Below the pieces are notes generated by a model that did not search any database, was not told the origin of the DNA, and saw only the letters and a list, made by a program, of their open reading frames with translations. Source: an uncultured Oscillospiraceae bacterium (GTDB lineage: Bacteria > Bacillota > Clostridia > Oscillospirales > Oscillospiraceae). Taken from it: a stretch of DNA of 47,967 nt. Positions 17,813 through 26,478 of the stretch are shown one piece after another. Position numbers and translations under genes: made by a program. The DNA lies in NCBI GenBank assembly GCA_934636305.1, contig CAKUAM010000005.1, forward strand, positions 1 to 47,967, read 5' to 3'. Each line of letters starts with the position of its first letter. Within the stretch, counting starts at the first letter, position 1.

Positions 17813-20383
17813 ATGAAATTAAAAAGAACAGTGTGTCTGCTGCTGGCAGTGCTGCTCGTGATAGGGCTGTTTGCCGGCTGCAGCAAAAAGAACGACGGTC
17901 AGACACCGGGGGATTCCAGCAGCAATGGTTCGCTTGCCGATCAGACCAAACCGTCCAGCGGCGCGAAGTACGCCTATGAGGCGAGCTATATCGATCTGCA
18001 GATGGATGACAGCATCTCATCTGTCAATACGCTCTGTGCGGCCGGGGACCGGCTCTATCTCAGTGCGTATGTAGACGGCGAGGAGGTTACATATACGGAT
18101 CCGACCTCCGGAGAGAGCTGGTCATACAACGAGACCGAGGAAGCCCTTTTTACAATTGACGCGCAGACGGGCGCGTGCACGAAGCTGCCGAACTTTACCG
18201 TGCCCGGCGTGCCGGAGGCGGGCGATGAGAGCGTGGATGGCAGTGCCAATCTTTCCAGTATGCTTGGCGCAGATGATGGGACGCTGTGGCTGCAGGTCGA
18301 TATTTATGCAACAAAATATGACCTGCCGGAGGATTTTGACCCGGAGACGATGAATAAATGGGACTATCCCTCCACAGATATGAGCTCTTCGCTGCTGCTG
18401 CATCTGGATACCGACGGCAGCACGCTGATGTCTTTGGATGCTTCCACACTGGACGCAGAGACTGACGATGCGTCGCAGGACAGCAGCTATGGCCCGACTC
18501 TCAACTCGTTCACGATCGATGGCGCAGGCAATCTGTATCTGTCCGACGGGAATCATGTCCATGTGCTGGATAAGGACGGAAACGCACTGTTCCAGCTGGA
18601 TGCCAGTGAGTATGGCGGCAGCATGACGCGCCTGAGCGGCACGCAGGTCGGCGTCATCTGGTACAATTATAATTACAGCGATACGGATGCGGGCAGCAGC
18701 GATGAAAACGGCGAGTTCTTCATTCCGGTCGATCTGGAAACCAAGGCCTGGGGCGAGAAAATCAAGCTTCCCATGCAGGCCTGGCAATTCTATCCCGGTG
18801 ACGACGCTTACGACTGCTATTATAATTACAATGGCAATATCTATGGCTATTCGTTCGAAACCGGCGCCCAGGATAAGCTGGTCGACTGGATTGCCTGCGA
18901 TGTCAACTCGAATGACCTGTACAGCTATTGCTTCCTTCCGGGCGGCCGTGTTGCGGCGCTGACTGTCGACTGGAGCGCGGATCCGATTTCCGCGCAGCTG
19001 GTGGTACTGACGCGTGTGGATGCATCCACGGTGCAGGAAAAGACGGTTCTGACGCTGGCGTGCATGTATCTGGACTATGATCTGCGCAGCGCGATCGTGG
19101 AATATAACAAGAGCAGCGATAAGTACCGCATCAATGTTGTCGACTACAGTGAGTACAATACCGACACGGATTACTCTGCGGGCATCACCAAGCTGACGAC
19201 GGAAATTCTGGGCGGCAGTGTGCCGGATCTGTTTTTGTGCAGCAGCCTGCCCATCGGCAAATACGCGGCCAAGGGGCTCATTGCGGATCTCTACACCTTC
19301 ATGGACAAGGACGACACCCTGACCCGCAGCTATTTTGTCCCGCAGGTGCTCTCGGCACTGGAAAAGGACGGAAAGCTCTATGAGCTGCCGGTGTCGTTCG
19401 GTGTGCAGACGGCGTATGTCCTCTCGTCCATTGCTGACCAGTATGACACCTGGAACGTGGCGGCTGTGCAGGATGCCATCAAGCAGCTGCAGGATGGCGC
19501 AACGATCTTCTCGAACGGCTGGACCAAGAGCGACGTGCTCAACAACTGCCTGACGCGCAATCTGACGGCCTTTGTCGACTGGACAACGGGCAAGTGCTCG
19601 TTTGACTCCGACGCGTTCAAGGCGCTGCTGGCCTTCGCTGACTCGTTCCCGGATTCGGTGGATAATGACGGCGCAATTGCATACAGCAGCACGGCTTCAG
19701 CGTCGGATCTCGCAGTGGCAGATGCGATGGAGGATGATCTGTGGGAGGATGACGCCACGCGCGTCGAGCGCGGCAAGCAGCTGATGGCGACCATCAGCCT
19801 GTACAGCTTTGACGATTATATTTACAATGTCTATCCTCTGCGTGACAAGATCTCCTTCGTCGGCTATCCGACCGAGGACGGAAAGGCAGGCAACACCTTC
19901 TTCACGAACGGGGAGATGGCAATCTCTGCGGTTTCGAAACATCAGGATGCCGCATGGGACTTTATCCGCTATGTTGTGGAAAAGAGAAACTCTGACCAGT
20001 ATCTGTATAATTTCCCGATCAGCCAGGCTGCGTTCGATGAAAAGATGACCGAGGCCACGACCGAGGAATACCAGCTTGACGGCGATGGCAATCAGGTTGA
20101 CTGGGACGGCGACGGCGAACCGGATAAGGCGTCCAAGGGTGGCTATCAGACCGTGGAGAACGGCGAGACTGTCTGGAAGGATGTGTACGCGCTCACGCAG
20201 GAGGATGTTGACCAGATTCTTGGAATCATCAGCGCTACCACCAGCGTCTATGAGTACGACACCGAGATTCTGAACATCATTACGGACGAAGTTGCGGCAT
20301 ACTTTGCCGGCGACAAGGATGTCGACGCGACGGCCAGCATGATCCAGAGCCGCGTGAACCTGTACGTGCAGGAGCAGCGGTAA
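17813..20383 (+). CDS. Large two-part solute-binding lipoprotein of a sugar-type ABC importer
   Basis: An 856-residue secreted lipoprotein. The signal peptide ends in a lipobox LFAGC (Cys23), then comes a Ser/Asn/Gly/Asp linker. Residues about 45-420 are a beta-rich region with repeated blade-like elements (GAGNLYLSDGNHVHVLDKDG resembles NHL/propeller repeats). Residues about 420-856 resemble family 1 extracellular solute-binding proteins (GGSVPDLFLCSS, KDGKLYELPVSFG, FTNGEMAISAVSK). A DGDGNQVDWDGDGEPDK stretch near residue 755 looks like an EF-hand or dockerin-type calcium loop. Ordinary family members are 400-550 residues, so the N-terminal half is extra. The strong site AAAAGGAGAATAAT precedes the ATG. 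The ligand is unknown. Confidence 0.85.
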   Translation: MKLKRTVCLLLAVLLVIGLFAGCSKKNDGQTPGDSSSNGSLADQTKPSSGAKYAYEASYIDLQMDDSISSVNTLCAAGDRLYLSAYVDGEEVTYTDPTSGESWSYNETEEALFTIDAQTGACTKLPNFTVPGVPEAGDESVDGSANLSSMLGADDGTLWLQVDIYATKYDLPEDFDPETMNKWDYPSTDMSSSLLLHLDTDGSTLMSLDASTLDAETDDASQDSSYGPTLNSFTIDGAGNLYLSDGNHVHVLDKDGNALFQLDASEYGGSMTRLSGTQVGVIWYNYNYSDTDAGSSDENGEFFIPVDLETKAWGEKIKLPMQAWQFYPGDDAYDCYYNYNGNIYGYSFETGAQDKLVDWIACDVNSNDLYSYCFLPGGRVAALTVDWSADPISAQLVVLTRVDASTVQEKTVLTLACMYLDYDLRSAIVEYNKSSDKYRINVVDYSEYNTDTDYSAGITKLTTEILGGSVPDLFLCSSLPIGKYAAKGLIADLYTFMDKDDTLTRSYFVPQVLSALEKDGKLYELPVSFGVQTAYVLSSIADQYDTWNVAAVQDAIKQLQDGATIFSNGWTKSDVLNNCLTRNLTAFVDWTTGKCSFDSDAFKALLAFADSFPDSVDNDGAIAYSSTASASDLAVADAMEDDLWEDDATRVERGKQLMATISLYSFDDYIYNVYPLRDKISFVGYPTEDGKAGNTFFTNGEMAISAVSKHQDAAWDFIRYVVEKRNSDQYLYNFPISQAAFDEKMTEATTEEYQLDGDGNQVDWDGDGEPDKASKGGYQTVENGETVWKDVYALTQEDVDQILGIISATTSVYEYDTEILNIITDEVAAYFAGDKDVDATASMIQSRVNLYVQEQR

Positions 20384-20396
20384 AACGTAATTCCCG

Positions 20397-20425
20397 GCAG
20401 GGGCGGACAATTTGTCCGCCCCTGC
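20397..20425 (+). other. Strong intercistronic hairpin between binding protein and permease genes
   Basis: A perfect 13-bp stem GCAGGGGCGGACA / TGTCCGCCCCTGC with a 3-nt loop, 13 bp after the stop codon and lacking a T-tract. This resembles the mRNA-protecting stem-loops that keep binding-protein transcripts more abundant than permease transcripts; partial termination is the alternative. Confidence 0.6.
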
Positions 20426-20520
20426 AATAAGCCCCCTGGGGCAGAAAGTGCCGATAAAGCCGGATTGTATGCATCAATCAGGTTTTATGAGCATTTTCCA
20501 AGCGCAAAGGAGACACCAAC

Positions 20521-21456
20521 GTGATACAAACGCCTCAGAAGGAGCACCGCCCGGATGCCAAGCGCAGCGCGCGGACGCTCTGGAACAGCATGAATATGCG
20601 CATGCGGGATTTTTTGTCCTCGCTATGCTTCTCCGGTCCCAGCTTTGTCGGCATGCTGCTGTTCTATATTATCCCGTTTCTGATCGTGATCTACTATTCG
20701 TTCACCGTAGGTCTGACCGATCACAGCTTCGCGGGCCTCAAAAATTATATCAACGTGCTGCAGAACGGTGCGTTCAAAATTGCCGTGCGCAACACGGCGA
20801 TGTTCTCGGCCATCGCCGTGCCGCTGGCGGTCATTCTGGCGCTGGCACTGGCACTGCTGCTGGAGGCGCGGATTCCGCTCAAGAGCCAGTTCCGCACGTT
20901 TTTCCTCAGCCCCATGATGGTGCCCATTGCGTCCATCATCCTCATCTGGCAGGTGCTGTTCCACTATAATGGCGTCGTCAATGAGTTTTTGTCGGTGTTC
21001 GGGGCCGATAAAATCGACTGGCTGAAATCGGATTACTGCATGGTGGTCATCATCGTGCTGTTTTTGTGGAAAAACCTCGGCTACAATATGATCCTGTTTA
21101 TGGCTGCGCTCAGCAATATCCCGCGGGAGCTGCTGGAGGTGGCCGAGGTGGAGGGGGCCTCCGCCGCTTACCAGTTTTTCCACATCAAGCTCCGCTATCT
21201 ATCCCCGACGGTGCTGTTTGTGACAATTCTGTCCATTATCAACTCGTTCAAGGTGTTCCGGGAGATTTATCTGCTCACCGGCAATTATCCCTATGACGGG
21301 CTGTACATGATGCAGCACTTCATGAACAACATGTTCAATTCCACGGACTATCAGCGGCTGTCGGCTGCGGCGGTGCTGCTGGCGATTGTCATTGTCATTC
21401 TCATTGCCCTTTTGTTCTTTGTGGAGAACATCTTCGGAAAGGACGTGGAAGGATGA
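20521..21456 (+). CDS. Sugar-type ABC transporter permease (MalF/UgpA-like)
   Basis: A 311-residue membrane protein with about six segments and the EAA coupling loop EVAEVEGASAAYQFFHIKL, which contacts an ATPase. The start is the GTG at 20521, behind AAAGGAGACACCAAC; the next in-frame ATG lies at about residue 22. The N-terminal 20 residues are hydrophilic. It pairs with the next permease, whose ATG overlaps its stop. No ATPase gene follows, so a shared MsmX/UgpC-like ATPase elsewhere is expected. Confidence 0.9.
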   Translation: MIQTPQKEHRPDAKRSARTLWNSMNMRMRDFLSSLCFSGPSFVGMLLFYIIPFLIVIYYSFTVGLTDHSFAGLKNYINVLQNGAFKIAVRNTAMFSAIAVPLAVILALALALLLEARIPLKSQFRTFFLSPMMVPIASIILIWQVLFHYNGVVNEFLSVFGADKIDWLKSDYCMVVIIVLFLWKNLGYNMILFMAALSNIPRELLEVAEVEGASAAYQFFHIKLRYLSPTVLFVTILSIINSFKVFREIYLLTGNYPYDGLYMMQHFMNNMFNSTDYQRLSAAAVLLAIVIVILIALLFFVENIFGKDVEG

Positions 21457-22337
21457 GAAGAAAAAAACGTTATTTTTCCCGAACCGTATGCTTTCTCCTT
21501 TGCGCACTGTTTGCGGTGATGTTCCTGCTGCCGACGGTTCTGACGATTACAAATTCGTTCATGACCCAGAGCGAGATCATGGCCAACTACGGCCAGGTCT
21601 TTGAAAATGCCAACACCGGAAAGAGCTACATCTCCAAGACGATCAACCTGAAATTCATTCCGGACAAGGTGAGCTTCATGCAGTATTTTACTGTCCTGCT
21701 CAAAAGCCCGGATTACCTGATCAAGTTCTGGAACTCCGTCATCCTGACGGGGCCGATTGTGGCCGCGCAGCTGCTCATCGCTTCTCTTGCGGCCTACGGC
21801 TTTACCCGCTGGCGCGGAAAGATCCGGGACGGACTGTTTTTCTTCTACGTGATTCTGATGCTCATGCCCTATCAGGTCACGCTGGTGCCGAACTACCTGG
21901 TAAGCGACTGGCTGAAGCTGCTCAATACCCGCTGGGCCATTTTCCTGCCCGGCGCGTTCGCGCCGTTTTCCGTGTTCCTGCTGACGAAGTTCATGCGCCG
22001 TATCCCGATGGCGGTCATCGAATCGGCCAAGATCGACGGTGCAAACGAATGGCATATTTTCTGGAATATCTGCCTGCCGCAGTGCCGCAGCGCGCTGTAT
22101 TCCATTGCCATTCTTGTCTTTATCGACAACTGGAACATGGTTGAGCAGCCTCTGATTCTGCTCAATGACGTGGAAAAGCAGCCGCTTTCCATGTTCCTGT
22201 CCACCATTAACTCCGGCGAGATCGGCATTGCCTTTGCTGCCGCCGTCATCTATATGATCCCGGGGCTGCTGCTGTTTCTGCATGGCGAGGCCTATCTGGT
22301 GGAAGGGATCGCACATTCTGGCTCTGTGAAAGGATAA
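21453..22337 (+). CDS. Sugar-type ABC transporter permease (MalG/UgpE-like)
   Basis: A 294-residue membrane protein that forms the second half of the importer channel. The EAA motif ESAKIDGANEWHIFWNICLP is clear. An extracellular stretch of about 45 residues follows the first membrane segment (SFMTQSEIMANYGQVFEN). It overlaps the preceding permease by 4 nt (ATGA), a sign of coupled translation. Confidence 0.9.
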   Translation: MRRKKRYFSRTVCFLLCALFAVMFLLPTVLTITNSFMTQSEIMANYGQVFENANTGKSYISKTINLKFIPDKVSFMQYFTVLLKSPDYLIKFWNSVILTGPIVAAQLLIASLAAYGFTRWRGKIRDGLFFFYVILMLMPYQVTLVPNYLVSDWLKLLNTRWAIFLPGAFAPFSVFLLTKFMRRIPMAVIESAKIDGANEWHIFWNICLPQCRSALYSIAILVFIDNWNMVEQPLILLNDVEKQPLSMFLSTINSGEIGIAFAAAVIYMIPGLLLFLHGEAYLVEGIAHSGSVKG

Positions 22338-22349
22338 GGGAACCGAGAA

Positions 22350-24230
22350 ATGGAAAATAGTGTAAAAAAACGTGAATGGGTCAAGACCGCAGCCATTATC
22401 TTTCTGGCGGTGCTGCTGGTTCTGACCTTCTTCTCCAAGACGATCATGAATGCCTCCCTGCCAGAGGTTGCCTCGCAGCAGATAACCTCCGGCGCGATCA
22501 ATGCCAGAATCCGCGGCACCGGTACGGTGGAGGCCAGCGAGGTCTATAACGTTACGATCAAGCAGACGCGCAAGGTTGCAAGCGTCCTGGTCAAGACCGG
22601 CCAGGAGGTCAGCACCGGCGATGTGCTGTTTGTGCTTGAGGCCGAGGACTCCGACGAGCTTTCGCAGGCGGAGGACGCGCTTGACCAGCTGCAGCAGAGC
22701 TATGACAAGAGCCTCATTGAGGCGGGCAATACTGCTGCGCAGGAGAACTATGACGTCAAGAACGCCAAGGATGCGTATAATGAGGCGCTGGCCATTTACC
22801 AGCAGTATACGAACGTAAGCGCAGAGCAGATTACGCTTGCGTTAAATACGGCAAAGAATCAGCTCACTGCATTAAATGAACAGAGTACGGCGATTTCAGA
22901 GCAGTTGAAGCAGGCACAGGCAGATAAGGATGCAGCAGATGCGGTGGTTACACAGCTGCAGGCTGAGGTTACAGAACTGCAGGCTGTGGAGGATAAGTTT
23001 AAAGGGCTGCAAGAGGCAACCAGGGCGTATGATGCAGATATGGTTGTGTATGGAAACTATTACACAGACCTTTTGGATATAACCGGGGAAGCAAAATCAG
23101 AACCGACGGCCAGAATAGATGGAACTATAACAGCTGTAAGTATTTTTTCGCAGCCGACAGCAGCAGGGTATTCGCAGAAGGATACAATGCTGTATACCTA
23201 CCTGTCAGAGCATGCACCTGAAAAGGCTGAGAATGCCGGAATGATTGCGACAGCTTACAAGACAATTACTGCTGATTTGGAGAAGCTTGCTACGCTTTGT
23301 ACGGAATATGAAAGACTTTGTGCAAAGCATGATACGACTGATCTCGATGTGAAGCAGCGGGAATTAAGCAGAGCACAGAGTACAGCTGCCAATTGTGAGC
23401 AGACGGTAAAGCTATATACACAAAGAGCAAACGATGCAGCTGCCGCAGTGACAAGCAAACAGAGTGAGATTGACAAGCTCACCAGTGCATCTTCTGCGGC
23501 AGAGAGCGTCAAATCTGCAAAGAAAACGCTGGAGGATCTGATTTTCAAGCAGAACCTTGGTGACTCGTCCTCCATTGACATGGAAGCGGCAAAGAAAGCC
23601 ATCGAGAAAAAGCAGGCGGAGGTGGACAAGCTGCGGGAGAATGCCGACGAGGTGGAGGTCAAATCCAGCGTCTCCGGCACTATTGAGACCATCAATGCCG
23701 CAGCCGGCAAATCCATCGGCGGCGACGATTCGCCGCTGGCGACCATCAACGTGACGGACCGCGGCTTCACTGTCAAAATTGACGTCACGACCGATCAGGC
23801 CAAGAAGGTCAAGGTCGGCGATACGGCGGAGCTTGTGAACTTCTGGGGCGGCGACGCGACGGCAACGCTTGAGAAAATTGCCAACAGCTCCGCCTCCGGC
23901 AATAAATCGCTGGTCTTTACGCTCACGGGCGACATTCAGGCGGGCCAGAATGTCACGCTGTCTATTGGACAAAAGAGCGCCAACTACGATGCCCTGATTC
24001 CGCTTTCCGCGCTGCGGGAGGATTCAAGCGGTAAGTTTGTCTATGTGCTGGAATCCAAAAAGTCGCCGCTTGGCAGCCGCTATATTGCAACGCGCGTCAC
24101 GGTGCAGGAGCTTGCACGCGACGATAAGTCCGCGGCTGTCTCCGGAATCAGCTCCGGTGATTTCGTCATTACCACCAGCAACAAGCCCATTGAAGCCGGC
24201 AAGCAGGTCCGGCTGGCCGATAACGGATGA
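22350..24230 (+). CDS. HlyD-like membrane fusion (adaptor) protein with long coiled coil
   Basis: A 626-residue protein. One N-terminal membrane anchor (TAAIIFLAVLLVLTFFSKT), a biotinyl/lipoyl-like half domain (GTVEASEVYNVTIKQTRKVASV...GDVLFVLE), a coiled-coil hairpin from about 100 to 430, the second lipoyl half (VSGTIETINAAAGKSIGG) and beta-barrel/membrane-proximal domains to the end. It resembles YknX/MacA-type adaptors of ABC exporters. The block at about 22805-23520 (residues about 152-390) is clearly more AT-rich and uses different codons from both flanks, as if exchanged. It starts 12 bp after the permease gene, and the following gene overlaps its stop. Confidence 0.85.
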   Translation: MENSVKKREWVKTAAIIFLAVLLVLTFFSKTIMNASLPEVASQQITSGAINARIRGTGTVEASEVYNVTIKQTRKVASVLVKTGQEVSTGDVLFVLEAEDSDELSQAEDALDQLQQSYDKSLIEAGNTAAQENYDVKNAKDAYNEALAIYQQYTNVSAEQITLALNTAKNQLTALNEQSTAISEQLKQAQADKDAADAVVTQLQAEVTELQAVEDKFKGLQEATRAYDADMVVYGNYYTDLLDITGEAKSEPTARIDGTITAVSIFSQPTAAGYSQKDTMLYTYLSEHAPEKAENAGMIATAYKTITADLEKLATLCTEYERLCAKHDTTDLDVKQRELSRAQSTAANCEQTVKLYTQRANDAAAAVTSKQSEIDKLTSASSAAESVKSAKKTLEDLIFKQNLGDSSSIDMEAAKKAIEKKQAEVDKLRENADEVEVKSSVSGTIETINAAAGKSIGGDDSPLATINVTDRGFTVKIDVTTDQAKKVKVGDTAELVNFWGGDATATLEKIANSSASGNKSLVFTLTGDIQAGQNVTLSIGQKSANYDALIPLSALREDSSGKFVYVLESKKSPLGSRYIATRVTVQELARDDKSAAVSGISSGDFVITTSNKPIEAGKQVRLADNG

Positions 24231-25348
24231 AGCGGCGCGGGCGGTTTGAGCGGCAGCACAGGCTGCCGAGGCTCCACGGCTACCGGCTGGTGCTGCTGAT
24301 TGTCTGCGCCGTGCTTGCGGTGCTGTCCGGCGCGTGCTGGGCGGCGCTTGCCGGGCTGCGGGGGACGCTTGTGACGCAGTCGGCGGCGGATGTCTGGCGC
24401 GGTGAGAGTGAGGAGCGATTTGCACAGGTGTCTGTGTTTTTGCCGGTCAACGGCACCAAGACATTTGACGAAATCCGTTCCTTCCGCGCCACGCTGGAGG
24501 AAAAGTTTGTGCAGGAGTCCATGGAGGCCCCGGAGGGCGGCAGTCTGTACACCGACGCATTCAGCGGCGAGACGGAGCTGACGGCCTATGGCACAGCGTC
24601 CGGCAATCTGACCGTGACGGCAATCGGCGTGGGAGGGGACTATTTTCTGTTCCATCCGCTGCCGCTGCTGTCCGGCAGCTATCTGACGGCGGACGATTAT
24701 ATGGGCGACCGTGTGGTGCTTGACGAGCAGACAGCGTTCGCACTCTTTGGCAGCAGCGATGTGGCCGGCATGGAGCTGACCATCAACGGCAAGACCTACC
24801 CGGTTGCGGGCGTGGTCGACCGGGAGTCGGACTTTGCCAGTCAGGCGGCGCTGGCCTCAGAGGATCCCAATAAGCCATCCGGGGATTCCAAGGCGATTAT
24901 TTTCATGGGCTATGAGGCGCTCAATGCCATCTCCGAGCTGCCCATCGACTGCTACGAGATCGTTCTGCCGGATCCCGTTTCCGGCTACGGCAAAAAGATG
25001 GTGACGGAGACGTTCCCGGTGGGAACCGGTGTTGTGGTGCAGAATACGGACCGGCTGTCGGTATCCGGACTTGTTTCGGTGCTCGGCAGCTTCGGCAAGC
25101 GCGTCATGACGACGCGCGGCGTTGTCTATCCCTATTGGGAGAATGCGGCCCGCATGATAGAGAGCTATGCGGCGGTGCTGCTTCTGCTTGCGGTGCTGCT
25201 GGGGCTGATGCCGGCGGTATGCCTGGTGATTGTGCTGGTGAAGCTGATCCGGCGCGGACTTGTGGGCGCATATACCGACGCGGCGCGCCGGATTGAGAGC
25301 CGTGTGGAGGCAAACAAGCAGAAGCATTACGTTTCCGGCGGAATTTAA
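24227..25348 (+). CDS. MacB-like periplasmic-core protein with only two membrane segments
   Basis: A 373-residue protein. One membrane segment near residues 19-41, a large extracellular domain with MacB_PCD-like features (TAIGVGGDYFLFHPLPLLSG, GDRVVLDEQTAFALFG, INGKTYPVAGVV), and one C-terminal segment (about 313-340). True MacB/FtsX permeases have four membrane segments, so about half the membrane part is absent, and no MacB ATPase is nearby. The start overlaps the adaptor gene by 4 nt. It may act with the HlyD-like protein as an adaptor or sensor unit; this is inferred. Confidence 0.75.
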   Translation: MKRRGRFERQHRLPRLHGYRLVLLIVCAVLAVLSGACWAALAGLRGTLVTQSAADVWRGESEERFAQVSVFLPVNGTKTFDEIRSFRATLEEKFVQESMEAPEGGSLYTDAFSGETELTAYGTASGNLTVTAIGVGGDYFLFHPLPLLSGSYLTADDYMGDRVVLDEQTAFALFGSSDVAGMELTINGKTYPVAGVVDRESDFASQAALASEDPNKPSGDSKAIIFMGYEALNAISELPIDCYEIVLPDPVSGYGKKMVTETFPVGTGVVVQNTDRLSVSGLVSVLGSFGKRVMTTRGVVYPYWENAARMIESYAAVLLLLAVLLGLMPAVCLVIVLVKLIRRGLVGAYTDAARRIESRVEANKQKHYVSGGI

Positions 25349-25400
25349 ATCAACGCGGGTCCCGGCCATCGACCGGGACCCGCGTTGATTTATTTTCTTT
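25346..25400 (+). terminator. Terminator of the 17.8-25.3 kb transporter operon
   Basis: A perfect 20-bp inverted repeat (arms 25346-25365 and 25373-25392, 7-nt loop) that includes the stop codon of the MacB-like gene, followed by TTTTCTTT. This is an exceptionally strong Rho-independent terminator. Confidence 0.85.
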
Positions 25401-25451
25401 CGTGGATCTGTATCGCGGAAATCGTTTCGGCTTTCTAGATCATTCCTGTGC

Positions 25452-25725
25452 TGCCTGACAGACCAATGCGAATCCGTACTGCGTAACAGATTTTATTTGC
25501 AGAACGGATTTGCTGCAGCAATTCAAATGCAACCGTCATCGAATTTGATTCCGGAATGACGGGCGGCGCGTAGTGAGACTCCGGTGAGGTGTGTTGGGGC
25601 GATATGGCTTCTTTCAGATTTGGGCGCTGCCTAAACTCAGATGCAGCATGCACCAAACGTTCCCCAAGCGCCCCTTTTCTCCCCCATCTTTTCCGGCAAG
25701 GCGGAAAAGATGGGGCCGCCGGAGG
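25452..25725 (+). repeat. Dispersed structured repeat, copy A
   Basis: Full-length copy of about 274 bp sharing long identical blocks with copy C at 34917-35189 (for example AATCCGTACTGCGTAACAGA, GACTCCGGTGAGGTGTGTTG and the CCCCATCTTTTCCG stem). The 3' end is a perfect 14-bp hairpin (arms 25682-25695 and 25702-25715). It sits in the convergent gap between the transporter operon and the DtxR-type gene. The remaining 50-110 bp on each side hold no recognised gene. Short reading frames across it are not conserved in frame between copies. Confidence 0.85.
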
Positions 25726-25833
25726 CTGAACAGAGCCTGAATTTTGGAAATGTTTCGTCCAACTCAGAATATTTCTGATGCGCTGCCAGAAGCGTCAGTT
25801 GACAAGGTGCCAATGCCAGAGGCTTGAAGCAGG

Positions 25834-25864
25834 CAGGCCCCGGCAGCATAGCTGCCGGGGCCTG
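25834..25864 (-). terminator. Hairpin terminator of the DtxR-type regulator gene
   Basis: A perfect 14-bp stem CAGGCCCCGGCAGC / GCTGCCGGGGCCTG with a 3-nt loop, 12 bp beyond the regulator's stop codon. The T-rich tail is on the plus-strand side (TTCTTT), so on the minus strand it is a strong hairpin with a poor T-tract; it may also block transcription coming from the left. Confidence 0.55.
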
Positions 25865-25875
25865 TTCTTTCAGAC

Positions 25876-26262
25876 TCAGGAATGATCCTGCTGTGTTCGC
25901 TGCGCCGATACGTGGTCGCAGATCGCGGCGAACGTTTTTTCACTGAGGTCATGCTCCACCTTGCAGGCATCCTCACGTGCGGTCTTTTCATCGACACCGA
26001 TCCGCATAAAAAACTCTGTCAGCGTTTTGTGCCGCGTATAAATGCGGTCGGCAATCTCCATGCCGCCGTCTGTCAGAGTAATCAGACCATCGCGATCCAT
26101 GGTGATAAGCCCGTTCTGCTTGAGCTGCTTGGTGGCATAGGTGACACTGGGTTTCGTTACGCCGAGATGCTCCGCCACATCAATGGAGCGGATATAGCCG
26201 TGTGTTTCGCGCATCATCAGCATGGCCTCGAGATAATCCTCTGCAGCTCTGTGCACACTCAT
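25876..26262 (-). CDS. DtxR/MntR-family metal-dependent repressor
   Basis: A 128-residue protein: N-terminal winged helix (IDVAEHLGVTKPSVTYATKQ) and a helical dimerisation/metal domain. Likely ligands are Glu8/Asp9, Glu12, His78, Cys100, Glu103 and His104. The DACKVEH cluster has a cysteine like the iron regulators DtxR/IdeR (EACRWEH), where manganese-specific MntR has Glu. The C-terminal SH3-like domain of DtxR is absent. It is divergent from feoA-feoA-feoB and most probably represses that operon when ferrous iron is plentiful. Confidence 0.88.
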   Translation of the reverse strand: MSVHRAAEDYLEAMLMMRETHGYIRSIDVAEHLGVTKPSVTYATKQLKQNGLITMDRDGLITLTDGGMEIADRIYTRHKTLTEFFMRIGVDEKTAREDACKVEHDLSEKTFAAICDHVSAQRTQQDHS

Positions 26263-26353
26263 GGCAAATTCACCAACCTTTCCAGCATATTTTTTTATAC
26301 GTTATCACAGATGGACGAAAAAAGCAAGTAAACAATTTTTTTGAAAAAAGCTA

Positions 26354-26407
26354 TTGACAACAGAGATTAGACATGTTAAACTGTGGGCTGGTTAGAGGGG
26401 TCTAACC
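26354..26407 (+). promoter_or_regulatory. feo operon promoter with a DtxR/IdeR-like palindrome
   Basis: TTGACA (26354-26359), 17 bp, TAAACT (26377-26382), then the perfect palindrome GGTTAGA-GGGG-TCTAACC (26390-26407) covering the likely transcription start. The half site TTAG...CTAA matches the core of IdeR/DtxR boxes, and binding here would block transcription. It lies 72 bp upstream of feoA. Confidence 0.65.
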
Positions 26408-26478
26408 TTTCGTTTTCCACGATGGTTAAGACGCCTTAATTGCAATTAGAGATACTGAATAAGGGGGCGTAGGATTTG

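Noticed and set aside
16348..17886. Minus-strand open frame of 512 codons opposite the sensor kinase
   Set aside because: Kinase motifs on the plus strand are intact; the antisense product is rich in Arg/Gln/Leu with no domain features.
20384..25348. An ATPase gene for the sugar-type or MacB-like transporter overlooked in another frame
   Set aside because: No Walker A/LSGGQ combination was found in any frame between 17.8 and 25.4 kb; the only ABC ATPase in the window is at 44787-45578 and belongs to the amino acid importer.
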